Source of the DNA: Marinomonas lutimaris
Lineage (GTDB): Bacteria; Pseudomonadota; Gammaproteobacteria; Pseudomonadales; Marinomonadaceae
Direction of reading: 5' to 3'
Assembly (NCBI RefSeq): GCF_019426345.1
Contig: NZ_JAHLLW010000008.1
Location: 1 to 64,000 of the forward strand
DNA: 64,000 nt
Shown in pieces: positions 1-8,923 of this stretch (positions are counted from its first letter, which is position 1; each line of letters starts with the position of its first letter). The position numbers were made by a program, and so were the translations under genes. The notes beneath the pieces were generated by a model. It searched no databases. It saw nothing but the letters and a program-made list of their open reading frames with translations, and had not been told where the DNA came from.

Positions 1-1341
1 GGCATCAAAACCCAACGCGAATTTAACGCCTTCAACCAGCTCACAAGTTTCTCAAAAGAGGGCGTACTTACCCAATATGACTACGACCCACTCGGCCGTC
101 GTATTGCTAAACACACAGAACAAGGTCAAATTGATTTCATTTGGGATGGAAACCAACTGTTAGGCGAATGCCTAAACGGGCAGTACACTTGGTACATCAA
201 CCGCCCAAATGAATTTCATCCGGTTGCCTTGATCAAACAAGGTGAAGTGTATTACTACCACCTAGATCAACTCAATACACCGAGATTCGTCACCAATCAA
301 GCAGCAGAAGTGGTGTGGGAAAACACCGCGAACGCCTATGGCTACGAAGACGGTACACAACAAACAAGAGCGATAGAAAGTACAAGCTTCTATCAGCCCA
401 TACGCTTTCAAGGGCAATGCTTCGACCAAGAAAGCGGCTTTCACTACAACCGATACCGCTACTACTGCCCAAAACAACAACGCTTTATCCACCAAGACCC
501 AATTGGTATAGTGGGTGGCATTAACCATTATCAATACGCCCCCAATCCGGTTAACTGGGTGGATCCGATGGGATTGTTGTGTAAGGAAGGGCAAGCTAAG
601 GTTGCCGCAGCATTGGAGGCAAACTCGGTTATCCCAGCAGAACTAAAAGAAAAAATAATTGCACTTACTAAGTTAAATGATTCAGGTTATACCGCTGATG
701 AAATGGTTAGGCATATTGACTCAGGAAAAGCGATTGAAATACTGAATCAGAATAATGACCTAGATCTTACAAAAGAATCCGTCAGAAAGGCATTATATGA
801 AAAGCATGGTGTGGTTGTTGGCCCTTATAAAAAATTACAAGGAATAACAAAGAAGGGCTACCAGCGCGAGCACTTTATTCCCCACTCTTGTTTTATGGAA
901 AGATCTAAGTATGCAAATGAAAAACGGTCTAATGTACCAATAGGCAAAGACTTTGGTAATTACAATGAAGCCGATGCGATAACATATTTTGTATTCGATG
1001 ATCAAAGTAAAGGTACTGAGCACCGGTACCTTACAGATGTTGAAAAAGACTATGCTAAATCGCTTGATCAAAAAGGCGAGTACGCCACAGTAAATGAGTG
1101 GCTAGATCATATGGAGAGTGAGACGGCAAAGTCGCTTAGTATGGAGACAATTGAAAGGGCGCCAGGCGTATACGAGGCGAGGATTCCAGAAGAGGAAGCT
1201 GCTTTAGTGGCCAAGGCGATTCGAATAGATGCTGAAAACTACTTAGATGAGGCTGGGGTTGATAAAGATGCCAAAATGTCTAATTTAGTTGGTGGCGGTG
1301 ATGTACCTGATATTGAAGATACGGTTATAGAAGAGTTCTAA
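1..1341 (+). CDS. RHS repeat protein, C-terminal part with polymorphic toxin tip (5' end outside window)
   Basis: The reading frame is open from base 1, so the N-terminal part lies upstream of the window. Residues before about 190 show YD/RHS repeats (YDYDPLGRR, YYYHLDQLNTPRFV) and the conserved core end (YRYYCPKQQRFIHQDPIG, then NPVNWVDPMGL), where RHS proteins release their variable tip. The tip of about 255 residues carries REHFIPHS followed by GTEHRYLTDVEKDYA; a His-rich motif of this kind suggests a His-Me-finger (HNH-like) nuclease, but this is inference. RHS proteins form a shell around a toxin delivered by type VI or other secretion. The stop is 8 bases before the next gene, the usual immunity position. 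The tip is more AT-rich than the core, consistent with tip exchange. Confidence 0.9.
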   Translation, partial: GIKTQREFNAFNQLTSFSKEGVLTQYDYDPLGRRIAKHTEQGQIDFIWDGNQLLGECLNGQYTWYINRPNEFHPVALIKQGEVYYYHLDQLNTPRFVTNQAAEVVWENTANAYGYEDGTQQTRAIESTSFYQPIRFQGQCFDQESGFHYNRYRYYCPKQQRFIHQDPIGIVGGINHYQYAPNPVNWVDPMGLLCKEGQAKVAAALEANSVIPAELKEKIIALTKLNDSGYTADEMVRHIDSGKAIEILNQNNDLDLTKESVRKALYEKHGVVVGPYKKLQGITKKGYQREHFIPHSCFMERSKYANEKRSNVPIGKDFGNYNEADAITYFVFDDQSKGTEHRYLTDVEKDYAKSLDQKGEYATVNEWLDHMESETAKSLSMETIERAPGVYEARIPEEEAALVAKAIRIDAENYLDEAGVDKDAKMSNLVGGGDVPDIEDTVIEEF

Positions 1342-1349
1342 GGAATATA

Positions 1350-2276
1350 ATGACAAATAATTACGATATTTCACATGTTATTGATTTATGTTACTCCAGT
1401 ATGGGAGAACATGGACTGTATACGTTTTACGATGAAGCTAACCCAATGGCAGCAGTTGGAGCAGTAACATTAAGTCAAGGTTTAAAAAATCAAACTCTAT
1501 TAGGCTCAAATTTCCAGCTTAACGCTATGTGGGCATCACAAAACGGTCATTTATGGGTTGTAGATGACCAAGGTGACGTATTTACTAATGCCAACATTAG
1601 TTTTAAGCAGCCGCCTTTTGAACGATTAAAATTTAATTCAGGTAGTTTTGATATTAAGTGGAATGTTACTGAAGTATTTAAAGGTCAGCTAAATGCTATT
1701 TGGGGAACAACAGACGAAGATGTTTGGGTTACCTCCTTTGCAGGTCCTGCGTTTCATTGGGATGGGAAGTTGTGGGCCGAATATAAACTCCCGAAAGCAC
1801 CCAATGCCATCGATGGCTCAGCCTCTGATGACGTATATGTTGTTGGTTATGATGGAAACATACATCATTTCAATGGGAATGAGTGGACTAAAATAACCTT
1901 GCCCTCAGGCATCCCGCAGCAAGATGCGTTTACCGATGTAAAAGTGCTTTCACGAGACAAAGTTTTTATTACTGGCCGAAGTGGCTGTTTATTAGTAGGT
2001 AATGCAAAAGATGGTTTCACGGACATAGGGTCTGCTAAATATTCATGGTATGGAATTGGGGCACTAGCGGAAAGAATTTTCTTGGCAGGCGGAGAAGCGG
2101 GTATATTTGAATTAGTCGATGATCAATTTGTCTGCTTAAAAGATAAAGGTCAGCCAGTGGGCGTGTTTGAAACACCTGACTCCATTAATTTTATCCCAGC
2201 AGAGCAACAACCTAACCCATGGTTTGTAAGATATGAACCGGGAGCTAGCAGAGAATGGACAAAGGTTAATACTTAG
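1350..2276 (+). CDS. Beta-propeller-like protein, candidate immunity protein for the RHS toxin
   Basis: This 308-aa protein has no signal peptide or membrane segment. It has repeated blades of the type NAIWGTTDEDVWVTSF, with HWDGKLW and HFNGNEW endings roughly 40-45 residues apart, as in Kelch/WD-type or sialidase-like propellers. It starts with ATG after AAGGAAT, 8 bases past the RHS stop, so it is almost certainly co-transcribed with the toxin. In polymorphic toxin loci the first gene after the tip normally encodes the immunity protein; no such role is known to me for this family, so the assignment is by position. At 308 aa it is unusually large for an immunity protein. Confidence 0.65.
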   Translation: MTNNYDISHVIDLCYSSMGEHGLYTFYDEANPMAAVGAVTLSQGLKNQTLLGSNFQLNAMWASQNGHLWVVDDQGDVFTNANISFKQPPFERLKFNSGSFDIKWNVTEVFKGQLNAIWGTTDEDVWVTSFAGPAFHWDGKLWAEYKLPKAPNAIDGSASDDVYVVGYDGNIHHFNGNEWTKITLPSGIPQQDAFTDVKVLSRDKVFITGRSGCLLVGNAKDGFTDIGSAKYSWYGIGALAERIFLAGGEAGIFELVDDQFVCLKDKGQPVGVFETPDSINFIPAEQQPNPWFVRYEPGASREWTKVNT

Positions 2277-2347
2277 GTGGTTAGCAAAACTTAATTCTCA
2301 TAGAAATCTAATTTATAAGATCTATTTCACAAAGTTGGCTAGTATTT

Positions 2348-2740
2348 ATGAAAATAAAAAGAGTGTTTAACAGAGAAGGTGGCTCACCTAACACCACGTT
2401 ATCGTGGGTTTATGAAGACAGACTTATAGAAAAAAACTTCACATTTGATGCTAGCGCAGTATTTTCAGAGGTATTGAGTTTAGTTTTTGTAGAAGCATAC
2501 AGGGATAGCGAAGTTCATCTTTTTAGATTAAATGGTGATTTTTTAAGAAAGTATAAAATAGCTACTTTAGAAAACTATGATTTTCGAGGGCTTAATAAAA
2601 ACATACATTCAAAAACAGGTGTTTCTTTGTTGTATCATCCAAAGAGTAATGATGTTGGTAATGAATGGGGAGATACAGAGCAATATGAGTTTAGAATGGA
2701 AGAAGATACTCTTGGGGAGTTCCTTGATATATACCGTTAA
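2348..2740 (+). CDS. Hypothetical protein downstream of RHS locus, possible second immunity gene
   Basis: A 130-aa soluble, acidic protein that I do not recognise. It begins MKIKRVFNREGGSPN and ends EEDTLGEFLDIYR, with no membrane segment and no clear catalytic motif. It sits 71 bases after the propeller gene on the same strand in AT-rich sequence. RHS loci often carry strings of orphan immunity genes left by earlier toxin tips, which is the most likely reason for its presence, but nothing in the protein proves it. Confidence 0.5.
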   Translation: MKIKRVFNREGGSPNTTLSWVYEDRLIEKNFTFDASAVFSEVLSLVFVEAYRDSEVHLFRLNGDFLRKYKIATLENYDFRGLNKNIHSKTGVSLLYHPKSNDVGNEWGDTEQYEFRMEEDTLGEFLDIYR

Positions 2741-2803
2741 TCTAATTGATCTTTGTTTTCTATAGTGGAAGTTAGCTTCTCCAATTAAATTGTCAAATTA
2801 ACT

Positions 2804-3013
2804 ATGCCACTACACCTTGCTACGGCATTAAGTTTTTGGTCTGATTTTAGAAAAGATTATAATGAAGGTTAGTCTCATACTCTTTCACTAAATGAATTGC
2901 TTTATTATGATTTTTCTATTGGTGGGCACGCTAAAGATAATGGAAACCCTTTGGCCTTCTATAAGTGGTCTTTTGAGCAGATTAAACTTGCTGATGAGGC
3001 TGAAAACTCATAG
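2804..3013 (+). pseudogene. Short coding remnant interrupted by an in-frame TAG
   Basis: From the ATG at 2804 one frame reads MPLHLATALSFWSDFRKDYN, EG, a TAG stop at 2870-2872, then continues in the same frame as SHTLSLNELLYYDFSIGGHA and on to TAG at 3011-3013, about 69 codons in all. The protein-like composition on both sides of the first stop indicates one gene broken by a point mutation. It resembles the small immunity or orphan-tip genes that trail RHS loci. Function unknown. Confidence 0.5.
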
Positions 3014-3049
3014 GGTATGTGGTTTAGATAATCTTAAGGATAGCAAATT

Positions 3050-3316
3050 ATGGAAGAGGTTAACTTTTCAGCTCTGATTGATTTGGTGCATGATGTGTAT
3101 GAAGACCCATCTCTGATTGAAGAAAAGCAAGAGTCACTGGCTCCTATGCTGGATCGTTTGATCGCATCAGCGCCAGAGGGTTTTGAAGGTATGGCGGCGA
3201 TGATCAATACGCATATTTCTAATGCACTCAAGTTTAAAAGTCCTAACGTTCAAAAGTTTGAGCTTGAGTCTGGCTTAATAAAACTCAATACCTATTGTCG
3301 TAAGCTTGGTGTTTGA
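3050..3316 (+). CDS. Small hypothetical protein
   Basis: An 88-aa predominantly helical, acidic protein starting MEEVNFSALIDLVHDVYEDP and ending TYCRKLGV. There are no membrane segments or recognised motifs. An AAGGATAGC stretch just before the ATG can serve as ribosome binding site. It is the last gene of the RHS-downstream string and is followed by a good terminator at 3358-3386. It may be another orphan immunity protein; function unknown. Confidence 0.55.
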   Translation: MEEVNFSALIDLVHDVYEDPSLIEEKQESLAPMLDRLIASAPEGFEGMAAMINTHISNALKFKSPNVQKFELESGLIKLNTYCRKLGV

Positions 3317-3357
3317 CTTTTGTTTGATGAGCCTTGTTCACTTGATGTTTATGTGAG

Positions 3358-3386
3358 AATGGTCATCTTTGTAGATGGCCATTTTT
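3358..3386 (+). terminator. Rho-independent terminator ending the RHS gene string
   Basis: An 11-bp stem (AATGGTCATCT paired with AGATGGCCATT, one G-U pair) with a 4-base loop and a T run. It lies 42 bases after the 88-aa gene. The rest of the 316-base stretch 3317-3632 shows no gene; it must hold the promoter of the DUF1499 gene, but I see no clear -35/-10 pair. Confidence 0.75.
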
Positions 3387-3632
3387 ATATGTGTCGCATT
3401 TGAGTTTTTAGTGTTGGGAGGCAACGAGTAGAGTAGGCTGCTTCTTAATAATGTAGGCTATCTAGGTGGTAGGTTACTTGTGTTAATCTCTTGCTTTGTA
3501 CTGTTTCTGTAGTTAACTTTACACAAAATATGCAAATACAGAGGAATACGTTGAATCAGGCTTGTTGCTTCTGTTCGTTGTCATCAAGTCGCGATATGGT
3601 GTGAGATATTATTTTTTCGTTATGAGTTGTCT

Positions 3633-4397
3633 ATGAGTCGTTATATCTCTCCGGTTTTATACATTCTTCTCATGTTGGTTGGCTGTATTGCATTCATATC
3701 TATTGCTGGTGTTCGAGTTGGGGTTTTTGAGCCAATAACAGGTTTTTCTATGCTTCGTAAGAGCGTATTTGCCGCGTTGGTTTTGTCTTTGCTTGCTGCA
3801 GTTTCGCTAGGTGTTTGCCGGAAAGAAAAAAATATAGCGTGTCAGCGTTTCTTCTTTTTAGTGTTAATCGTTTCATTTGTTTATAGCGTTATGTGGATAG
3901 GGTTTTATTTACAGCGTTCTGGTTTGCCTGACATTAATGATATTACTACCGATACCGATGCTCCCCCTGCTTTTTTAAATGTTAACTTTATTCGTAAGTC
4001 TCAAGAAAATGACTTACGTTATAATAGTGAATGGGCACCTATTCAGCATGAGTTCTATCCTGATGTTCAGCCTCTATTTTCATCAAAAAATAAAACAGCT
4101 GTTTATTCTGCGGTAGTAAGGCTTGTTGAGGAACGTGGCTGGGATGTAGTTGCTACGTATTCTGGTGCAGGAATCGTTGAGGCGACTGCACGCACGCCAA
4201 TTTTTGGTTTTAGAGATGATGTGATCATTCGTATTACTCAGATAGAGTCAGGTAAAGTTCGGGTGGATATGCGTTCCTGTTCAAGGGTTGGTTCTGGTGA
4301 TTTTGGTGTCAATGCAGAACGCATCGTATCATTTATGTCCGATCTTTCAGAGTTGCTAGCTCGATCTGCGATGCCTAGTTTAAGTTCTTTGCGTTAA
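3633..4397 (+). CDS. DUF1499 family membrane protein
   Basis: About 254 aa. Three hydrophobic segments occupy the first 100 residues (starting near VLYILLMLVGCIAFISIAGV, KSVFAALVLSLLAAVSLGV and FFFLVLIVSFVYSVMWIGFY). A soluble domain follows with the DUF1499 signature VRVDMRSCSRVGSGDFGVNA near residue 220. The family is widespread in proteobacteria; its biochemical role is unknown. The ATG at 3633 is chosen over an in-frame TTG two codons upstream. It stands alone, between a terminator and a TetR gene on the same strand. Confidence 0.75.
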   Translation: MSRYISPVLYILLMLVGCIAFISIAGVRVGVFEPITGFSMLRKSVFAALVLSLLAAVSLGVCRKEKNIACQRFFFLVLIVSFVYSVMWIGFYLQRSGLPDINDITTDTDAPPAFLNVNFIRKSQENDLRYNSEWAPIQHEFYPDVQPLFSSKNKTAVYSAVVRLVEERGWDVVATYSGAGIVEATARTPIFGFRDDVIIRITQIESGKVRVDMRSCSRVGSGDFGVNAERIVSFMSDLSELLARSAMPSLSSLR

Positions 4398-4479
4398 TCT
4401 TCCATGTATTAAATTACTCTCGTCTTTGAAAATTAGACACGCTAGACTCTCCTAATATCTTACTTAGGGGAATGTTAAG

Positions 4480-5067
4480 GTGAGTCTTCGTCAGCAACAA
4501 AAAGCCAATACTCGATCTAAAATTAAAACCATCGCCAAGCAAGCCTTTTTAACACAAGGGATCGAAGCCACCAGTACTCGCTATTTAAGTGATAAAGCTG
4601 GTATTGCTGTGGGAACTTTGTTTGTTCACTTTCCCGATAAATTAGCGCTCGTAAAAGACATTTTCTTTGACGAAATGGATGTAGCACTTCGTGCTGCTGT
4701 CGCGTCTCAAAAAGCCAGCTCCTCTCCAATTGATTACCTTTTGCAAATGGCACAAGTGCTGTTTGAATTTTATGATGCGTACGCAGAGTTTACTCGCCAA
4801 GTGTTATTGGATAGCTTGGCAAAAGGTGGTTTTCACACTAACCAAATGGCCGTAATTTCAGAAGGTATTATCAAGCGCTTTAAGCAAGTCGGCGTAGACG
4901 ATAAAACGGCCGGTATTTTTGCGGAAAATATGATTTCTAACTATTGGTTCGTTTTGCTAACGGGAGTGCCAAAAGGTGTTCTTGGGCAAGTTGCGATTGA
5001 TCATTTGAAGCGTATGAATCTTCCGTTTGAGGTTTCTTATCGTAATGCGCTAAAAAATAAAGGTTGA
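4480..5067 (+). CDS. TetR/AcrR family transcriptional regulator
   Basis: 195 aa. The N-terminal TetR DNA-binding domain is clear: RSKIKTIAKQAFLTQGIEAT, then the recognition helix region AGIAVGTLFVHFPDK (residues about 40-55). The helical C-terminal ligand domain is of unknown specificity. The start is a GTG preceded by an AGGGG-type site. It converges on radD, with only 5 bases between the two stops. No obvious target operon is adjacent, so it probably controls itself or distant genes. Confidence 0.85.
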   Translation: MSLRQQQKANTRSKIKTIAKQAFLTQGIEATSTRYLSDKAGIAVGTLFVHFPDKLALVKDIFFDEMDVALRAAVASQKASSSPIDYLLQMAQVLFEFYDAYAEFTRQVLLDSLAKGGFHTNQMAVISEGIIKRFKQVGVDDKTAGIFAENMISNYWFVLLTGVPKGVLGQVAIDHLKRMNLPFEVSYRNALKNKG

Positions 5068-5072
5068 TGAGA

Positions 5073-6833
5073 TTAACCAAGTTCGTTGGCTTTTCTATAC
5101 GGACCTTGGTAATCGAACAAACGTTCTGTGACTTGCCAGTGTTGTTTTTGCTTTTTAGCGATGACGAAATCTGGTGTCGGAAGATAGGGTAAAAAGCGCT
5201 CGACTTCTTCGATTTTATCAAACTGAATTGATTGGCTGCCATTGGCTATTCTGCGAGCGAATAAGTCGTTAAAGGCTTGCCGTGATTTCTTGAAGTTAAA
5301 GCGGAATGTTTCTGCTAGCGTCAGCCCATCTTCATCGTGATACGTAATCTTGATGCTTTTCTCTTTGATGTTTAGCTCAGGTGTAATATCCGAGCAGCGC
5401 AATACCTTGTTGTTTTTTAGATTGAGTGCGCTTCTGAGTAAGTCGTCTGGATCGATAAGCTTTTCTGCGCAATGCTGGCATTGTCGCGCGGCGATATCAT
5501 TTTCTTCATTGCAATAAGGGCAGCGTTTGAAGCGAAAGCGATAGCTGCATTGTTGTTCTTCACCTTGTTCGTTTTCGACTAGGCCGTGACAACGGCGCCC
5601 AAAATGCTCAAGAATATTGCCTTCAGCGTCTTTTCTTCCCCAAAAAGTATTAGCAAAATCGCAAGTTGGACAGTGAATCTGTACAGCGACAGAATCCTGT
5701 GTTGGGCGTTTTTCGCCAATTTCTGGCTGAAAGATATTGTAGCCGTTGTTGGTGTAATCCAAGACTAAGCAGTCTTTTTTGCCGGGGCTTAAACGCAAGC
5801 CACGACCGACGATTTGTTGAAATAAACTGATCGATTGAGTTGGGCGTAATATAGCGATCACATCCACGTGTGGGGCGTCAAACCCTGTGGTTAATACGGA
5901 GACATTAACGAGGTATTTAATCTCTTTGGATTTAAATGCTGCGATCAATGAATCTCGTTGTTTGAGTTTGGTTTTTCCAGTTATTAAGGCGGTTTTATCA
6001 ACCGGCAGGTAGCTGGCAATTTCTTTTGCGTGATCGATGGTTGCTGCAAAGATCATCACGCCTTGGCGATCTTGGCTAAGTTGCAATATTTGCTCGGTAA
6101 CGGCTTTAGTTACCCGAGGGTGTTTATGGATTAGTTCGTTTAGTGCGATGTCGTCTGTATTTTGCTCGCCATCTAAACTTTCGGTTAGTAAGCTGAAATC
6201 ATAGTGAGCAATGGCTGCATCGTAATGAATTGGCGGCGTTAAATAGCCTTTTTTGACCATGTGTTGTAGAGGTAGCTCAAAAATACATTTCTTGAATAAC
6301 GAATTTGTACATGACCGCGTGTAGCCATGATAATGGTTTTGATAGATCCAACCGCTGCCTAAGCGATAGGGCGTGGCGGTTAAGCCGAGAATTTTGACTT
6401 TTGGATTTAGGGCTCGAAAATGCTCGATGGTTTTGTTGTACTGGCCGCTTTCTTCCATGCCAACGCGATGGCATTCATCGATGATGATTAAGCTTGCGGG
6501 TTCGTTAAAATCAGCAAGGCTTGCGGAAAGCGATTGAATGCTGGCAAAGGTGGTTTTCTCTGTACTGTTTTTTTGGCTTAAGCCAGCAGAAAAAATCCCT
6601 GCAGAGGATCCTGTGGCTAGAAATTTAGCATGGTTTTGCTCGACCAATTCTTTCACGTGCGCCAGACAAACAACTCTACCTTTGGCAAGTCGACTGAGCT
6701 CTGCAATCACCAAGCTCTTTCCTGCTCCAGTGGGAAGTACTATGACAGCAGGGTCATCGCTATTACGAAAGTGTCCCAAAGACGCCTCAACGGCTTGAAT
6801 TTGATAGTCTCGTAATTGAAAGGTTTGGGTCAT
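5073..6833 (-). CDS. radD: RadD (YejH) superfamily 2 DNA helicase
   Basis: 586 aa, the same length as Escherichia coli RadD. Motifs in order: Walker A PTGAGKS (residue ~35), DECH box IIIDECHRVG (~118), LTATPYR (~155), motif VI QIVGRGLRLSPG (~345). The C-terminal region carries Cys clusters CPTC, CHGLV, CPYC and CQHC (residues ~390-470) that should bind zinc. RadD acts in DNA double-strand break repair with RecA and single-stranded DNA binding protein. It is transcribed divergently from the 2OG oxygenase gene; the 103-base space between them must hold both promoters. A 6-bp inverted repeat, CTACAG/CTGTAG, lies at 6879-6901 and is too weak to call an operator. Confidence 0.93.
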   Translation of the reverse strand: MTQTFQLRDYQIQAVEASLGHFRNSDDPAVIVLPTGAGKSLVIAELSRLAKGRVVCLAHVKELVEQNHAKFLATGSSAGIFSAGLSQKNSTEKTTFASIQSLSASLADFNEPASLIIIDECHRVGMEESGQYNKTIEHFRALNPKVKILGLTATPYRLGSGWIYQNHYHGYTRSCTNSLFKKCIFELPLQHMVKKGYLTPPIHYDAAIAHYDFSLLTESLDGEQNTDDIALNELIHKHPRVTKAVTEQILQLSQDRQGVMIFAATIDHAKEIASYLPVDKTALITGKTKLKQRDSLIAAFKSKEIKYLVNVSVLTTGFDAPHVDVIAILRPTQSISLFQQIVGRGLRLSPGKKDCLVLDYTNNGYNIFQPEIGEKRPTQDSVAVQIHCPTCDFANTFWGRKDAEGNILEHFGRRCHGLVENEQGEEQQCSYRFRFKRCPYCNEENDIAARQCQHCAEKLIDPDDLLRSALNLKNNKVLRCSDITPELNIKEKSIKITYHDEDGLTLAETFRFNFKKSRQAFNDLFARRIANGSQSIQFDKIEEVERFLPYLPTPDFVIAKKQKQHWQVTERLFDYQGPYRKANELG

Positions 6834-6936
6834 CTTATTAAATCTATCTGGTGAAATCTTGATGTGTTGTCTGTTGGGCTACAGTATCATAGCTGCTGTA
6901 GTTATTTTGCCTTTTTACAAGTGATCTTTTTTATAA

Positions 6937-7644
6937 GTGACGAACCTATCTATGTCTACTGAAGTCCAGCCAGCTAAACGCCTGTATGTTGAAAATTCTA
7001 TGCCTGCTTTCAGCCGAGAAGAACCGTTCTCTAATCTGTTAACGGATCTACAGACAAAAGGCTGGAGTGTTCAGGATAACTTTTTTTCAACAGATTTCAC
7101 TCAAGCCTTGATGGATGAAGCAGAAAGCATACAAAACGCTTTTATGTTGCAGGCTGGTATCGGTCGAAAACAAGATCATCAAATCGTGCTAGACGCTCGT
7201 CGTGATTACATTCAGTGGATAGATCCGGATAAGCCAATTCGCATAGATTTCTTAAAAATGATGGCTGATTTACGCGTTGCTTTGAATCGTCGTTTGTTCC
7301 TTGGATTATTTGATTATGAGGCGCACTTTGCTCGTTACGAAGAAGGCGCGTTTTATGAAAAGCACATTGATGCTTTTAAAGGTGAGAGCAATCGTATTTT
7401 GTCCACTGTCTTGTATTTGAACGAAGACTGGCAAGATGGTGATGGTGGCGAACTGGTTATTTACGATGAAAATGATCCTTCTGTTGAAGTCGGACGTTTT
7501 TTTCCGAAAAAAGGGCGGTTGGCCGTGTTTTTGAGTGAATGTTTTTATCATGAAGTTATGGTGGCAAAACGTACGCGGCACAGTATTGCTGGCTGGTTCC
7601 GTGTAAATAACACCACAGGCTCTACACTTGATCCAGACCAATAA
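6937..7644 (+). CDS. 2-oxoglutarate/Fe(II)-dependent dioxygenase (SM-20/PKHD-like)
   Basis: 235 aa from a GTG start; an in-frame ATG five codons later (6952) is equally possible, as neither has a clear ribosome site. The iron-binding triad is visible: YEKHIDAF supplies the His and Asp (residues ~147-149) and FYHEVMV the distal His (~207), followed by RTRHSIAGWFRVN with the Arg that usually holds 2-oxoglutarate. This matches prolyl-4-hydroxylase-like bacterial SM-20 proteins. The substrate cannot be told from sequence. It is a single gene divergent from radD. Confidence 0.85.
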   Translation: MTNLSMSTEVQPAKRLYVENSMPAFSREEPFSNLLTDLQTKGWSVQDNFFSTDFTQALMDEAESIQNAFMLQAGIGRKQDHQIVLDARRDYIQWIDPDKPIRIDFLKMMADLRVALNRRLFLGLFDYEAHFARYEEGAFYEKHIDAFKGESNRILSTVLYLNEDWQDGDGGELVIYDENDPSVEVGRFFPKKGRLAVFLSECFYHEVMVAKRTRHSIAGWFRVNNTTGSTLDPDQ

Positions 7645-7770
7645 ACTTACTCCCTTTTGTTTGTGTGGTTTTTTTAGGGTTTGGCCTCGAAAAATGGAAT
7701 ATAAATCTTTATAATACGCGCCTTATTTAATTGCTCTGGTTTTACGTTCCAGATCGCATAGGAGAATGTT

Positions 7771-8760
7771 ATGTCTAAAGTCGTCGTGTGTGCCCTTTAT
7801 AAATTTGTCGAACTGCCTCATTTTGAATCCCTTCGTGAACCGCTTCAGAAAACACTAGAAGATAACGGTATTCGTGGCACTTTGTTGCTTGCCAGTGAAG
7901 GTATTAACGGCACCGTTGCCGGTACTCGTGAAGGTATTGATGCCATGTTGGCTTGGTTAGATCAGCAACCAGGTTTGGATAAGATTGTATCCAAAGAGTC
8001 TTATGACGAAGACATGCCTTTCTATCGCACTAAAGTGAAGCTTAAAAAAGAAATTGTAACCATGGGTGTTGAAGGTATCGATCCTAAGCGTGTGGTTGGC
8101 ACTTATGTTAAACCAAGCGAATGGAATGCGCTGATCTCTGATCCTGATGTGGTTTTGGTTGATACCCGTAACGATTACGAAGTGCAAATTGGTACGTTCA
8201 AAAACGCAGTAAACCCAAAAACGGATACCTTCCGTGAGTTTCCTGCTTATGTAAAAGAAAACATGGATCCTGCGAAACACAAAAAAGTTGCCATGTTCTG
8301 TACGGGCGGAATTCGCTGTGAAAAATCTACAGCTTACATGCTAGAACAAGGTTTCGAAGAGGTTTATCACCTTGAAGGTGGCATCTTGAAATACTTGGAA
8401 GAAGTACCAAAAGAAGAAACCCTGTGGGAAGGTGAGTGTTTTGTTTTTGATAATCGTGTTTCTGTAAATCACGATCTACAAAAAGGTGAATACGACCAAT
8501 GCCATGCGTGTCGTATGCCAATTACCGAAGAAGAGAAACAAAGCGAGCATTACATTCAAGGCGTGAGTTGCGTGCATTGCGTTGATAAATTCACTGATGA
8601 GCAGCGTCAACGTTTTATTGAGCGTGAGCGCCAAGTTCAGCTGGCTCGCTCTCGTGGTGAAGAGCACATAGGTGCAGAAGTGTTAGATGCGGTTGAAAAG
8701 CATCGTTTGGAAAAAGCGCTAGAAAAAGAGCGTCAGCGCAAGGTGCGTGAACAAGCCTGA
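7771..8760 (+). CDS. trhO: tRNA uridine(34) hydroxylase TrhO (YceA, rhodanese family)
   Basis: 329 aa. An N-terminal ferredoxin-like domain ([20 protein letters not shown]) precedes a rhodanese domain with the active-site loop [14 protein letters not shown] (residues ~173-187), and a C-terminal Cys-rich element (CHACRMP, CVHC) follows. TrhO uses oxygen to form 5-hydroxyuridine at the wobble position of tRNA. The ATG at 7771 has a good AGGAGAATGTT site. It is monocistronic, closed by the terminator at 8788-8816. Confidence 0.95.
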   Translation: MSKVVVCALYKFVELPHFESLREPLQKTLEDNGIRGTLLLASEGINGTVAGTREGIDAMLAWLDQQPGLDKIVSKESYDEDMPFYRTKVKLKKEIVTMGVEGIDPKRVVGTYVKPSEWNALISDPDVVLVDTRNDYEVQIGTFKNAVNPKTDTFREFPAYVKENMDPAKHKKVAMFCTGGIRCEKSTAYMLEQGFEEVYHLEGGILKYLEEVPKEETLWEGECFVFDNRVSVNHDLQKGEYDQCHACRMPITEEEKQSEHYIQGVSCVHCVDKFTDEQRQRFIERERQVQLARSRGEEHIGAEVLDAVEKHRLEKALEKERQRKVREQA

Positions 8761-8787
8761 TAATGTTGTTTTGATTGAGTATTTTAT

Positions 8788-8816
8788 AAGGCCAGCATTG
8801 ATGTTGGCCTTTTTTG
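8788..8816 (+). terminator. Rho-independent terminator of trhO
   Basis: Stem AAGGCCAGCA paired with TGTTGGCCTT (one G-U pair), short loop, then a T6 run. It lies 28 bases after the trhO stop. Confidence 0.85.
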
Positions 8817-8923
8817 TTGGTGTTGAAATTAGAAGGTGATAGATCTAGTATTCTTACTCGTTCAGGCTAAATGCAGTATTTCGGGTCTGTGGTTTATTGG
8901 ATTATTAATAGAAGGATTTTTTC

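Noticed and set aside
2870..2872. TAG in the RHS-downstream ORF as a programmed readthrough codon
   Set aside because: No structure or conserved context; neighbouring genes are also decaying orphans, so a plain nonsense mutation is simpler.
3317..3632. Possible extra gene or RNA between the RHS string and the DUF1499 gene
   Set aside because: Apart from the terminator no ORF with a ribosome site and no stable structure was seen.
6879..6901. CTACAG/CTGTAG inverted repeat upstream of radD as an SOS box
   Set aside because: Arms are CTACAG...CTGTAG, the reverse polarity of CTGT-N8-ACAG, and the spacing is wrong.
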